A stretch of 13,852 bases of DNA from positions 6,529-20,380 of the forward strand of contig DBYI01000032.1 of assembly GCA_002310115.1 (NCBI GenBank). The letters are read 5' to 3'. The notes below the pieces were generated by a model that had not been told where the DNA came from, made no database searches, and was given only the letters and a program-made list of their open reading frames with translations. Origin of the DNA: Ruminococcus flavefaciens (GTDB lineage: Bacteria; Bacillota; Clostridia; Oscillospirales; Ruminococcaceae). Below, piece by piece: positions 13,736 to 13,852 of this stretch (positions within the stretch are counted from its first letter, which is position 1; each line of letters begins with the position of its first letter). Both the position numbers and the translations under genes were made by a program.

Positions 13736-13852
13736 GTTCTATTGTTACGGCGTTGATAGTTGTATGATTCCATACGAACATTTACGCACTATAAACATTT
13801 TAAGCACGATAGCACATGAAAAGATATACATAAAAGCGCTTTTAAATCTATT

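Noticed and set aside
13831..13844. 14-bp palindrome TAAAAGCGCTTTTA at the right edge
   Set aside because: Too short and AT-rich to assign; without the sequence beyond the window it cannot be tied to a gene or promoter.

Overview
The window looks like an accessory region of a low-to-moderate GC Gram-positive Firmicute, most likely a Ruminococcus-type gut or rumen clostridium. That placement is an inference from the sortase-anchored pilus proteins, consensus sigma-A promoters, strong AGGAGG ribosome binding sites, TTG starts and AT-rich intergenic DNA. No taxonomic marker gene is present.

Left part (1-1620, minus strand). This is a decayed defence or polymorphic-toxin immunity patch. In transcription order it holds the broken C-terminal end of a DUF2075-type helicase (1194-1617), an intact SUKH (SMI1/KNR4) immunity-type gene (708-1163), a short orphan open tail that may be the end of a lost toxin (572-691), and a small acidic DUF7668-like gene (223-564). 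Then, at 1671-1890, come a strong terminator hairpin, a 20-nt piece shaped exactly like the 3' end of a tRNA, and a small tandem repeat. I read this as a scar at the edge of an integrated element.

Middle (2008-3012). A monocistronic gene with its own promoter and terminator encodes a RhuM-Fic/Doc fusion. A 750-bp gene-free spacer follows, holding a 23-bp triplicate repeat, a second terminator that resembles the first, and finally a perfect TTGACA-17-TATAAT promoter.

Right part (3632-12790). This is a compact three-gene sortase-assembled pilus operon: a 2047-aa tip/adhesin protein with two ALK/LTK-type glycine-rich domains and an unusual LPMAG sorting signal; a 618-aa backbone pilin with a VHIYPK pilin motif, CnaB-type domains and LPFTG; and a class C pilin sortase. 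The tip and sortase genes use TTG starts, while the backbone has ATG with a perfect AGGAGG. Two hairpins separate backbone from sortase. Together these would give abundant shaft subunit with few tips and little enzyme. The sortase should link the Thr of LPFTG to Lys152 of the next backbone subunit.

Right end (12790-13852). This gene-free tail has a train of hairpins and then about 550 bp of diverged tandem repeat (unit about 210-224 bp). The repeat carries six copies of a hairpin-like motif with a nearly constant loop, and several of its stems differ in sequence but still pair. With the glycine-rich pilus tip, this repeat array is the least explained feature of the window.
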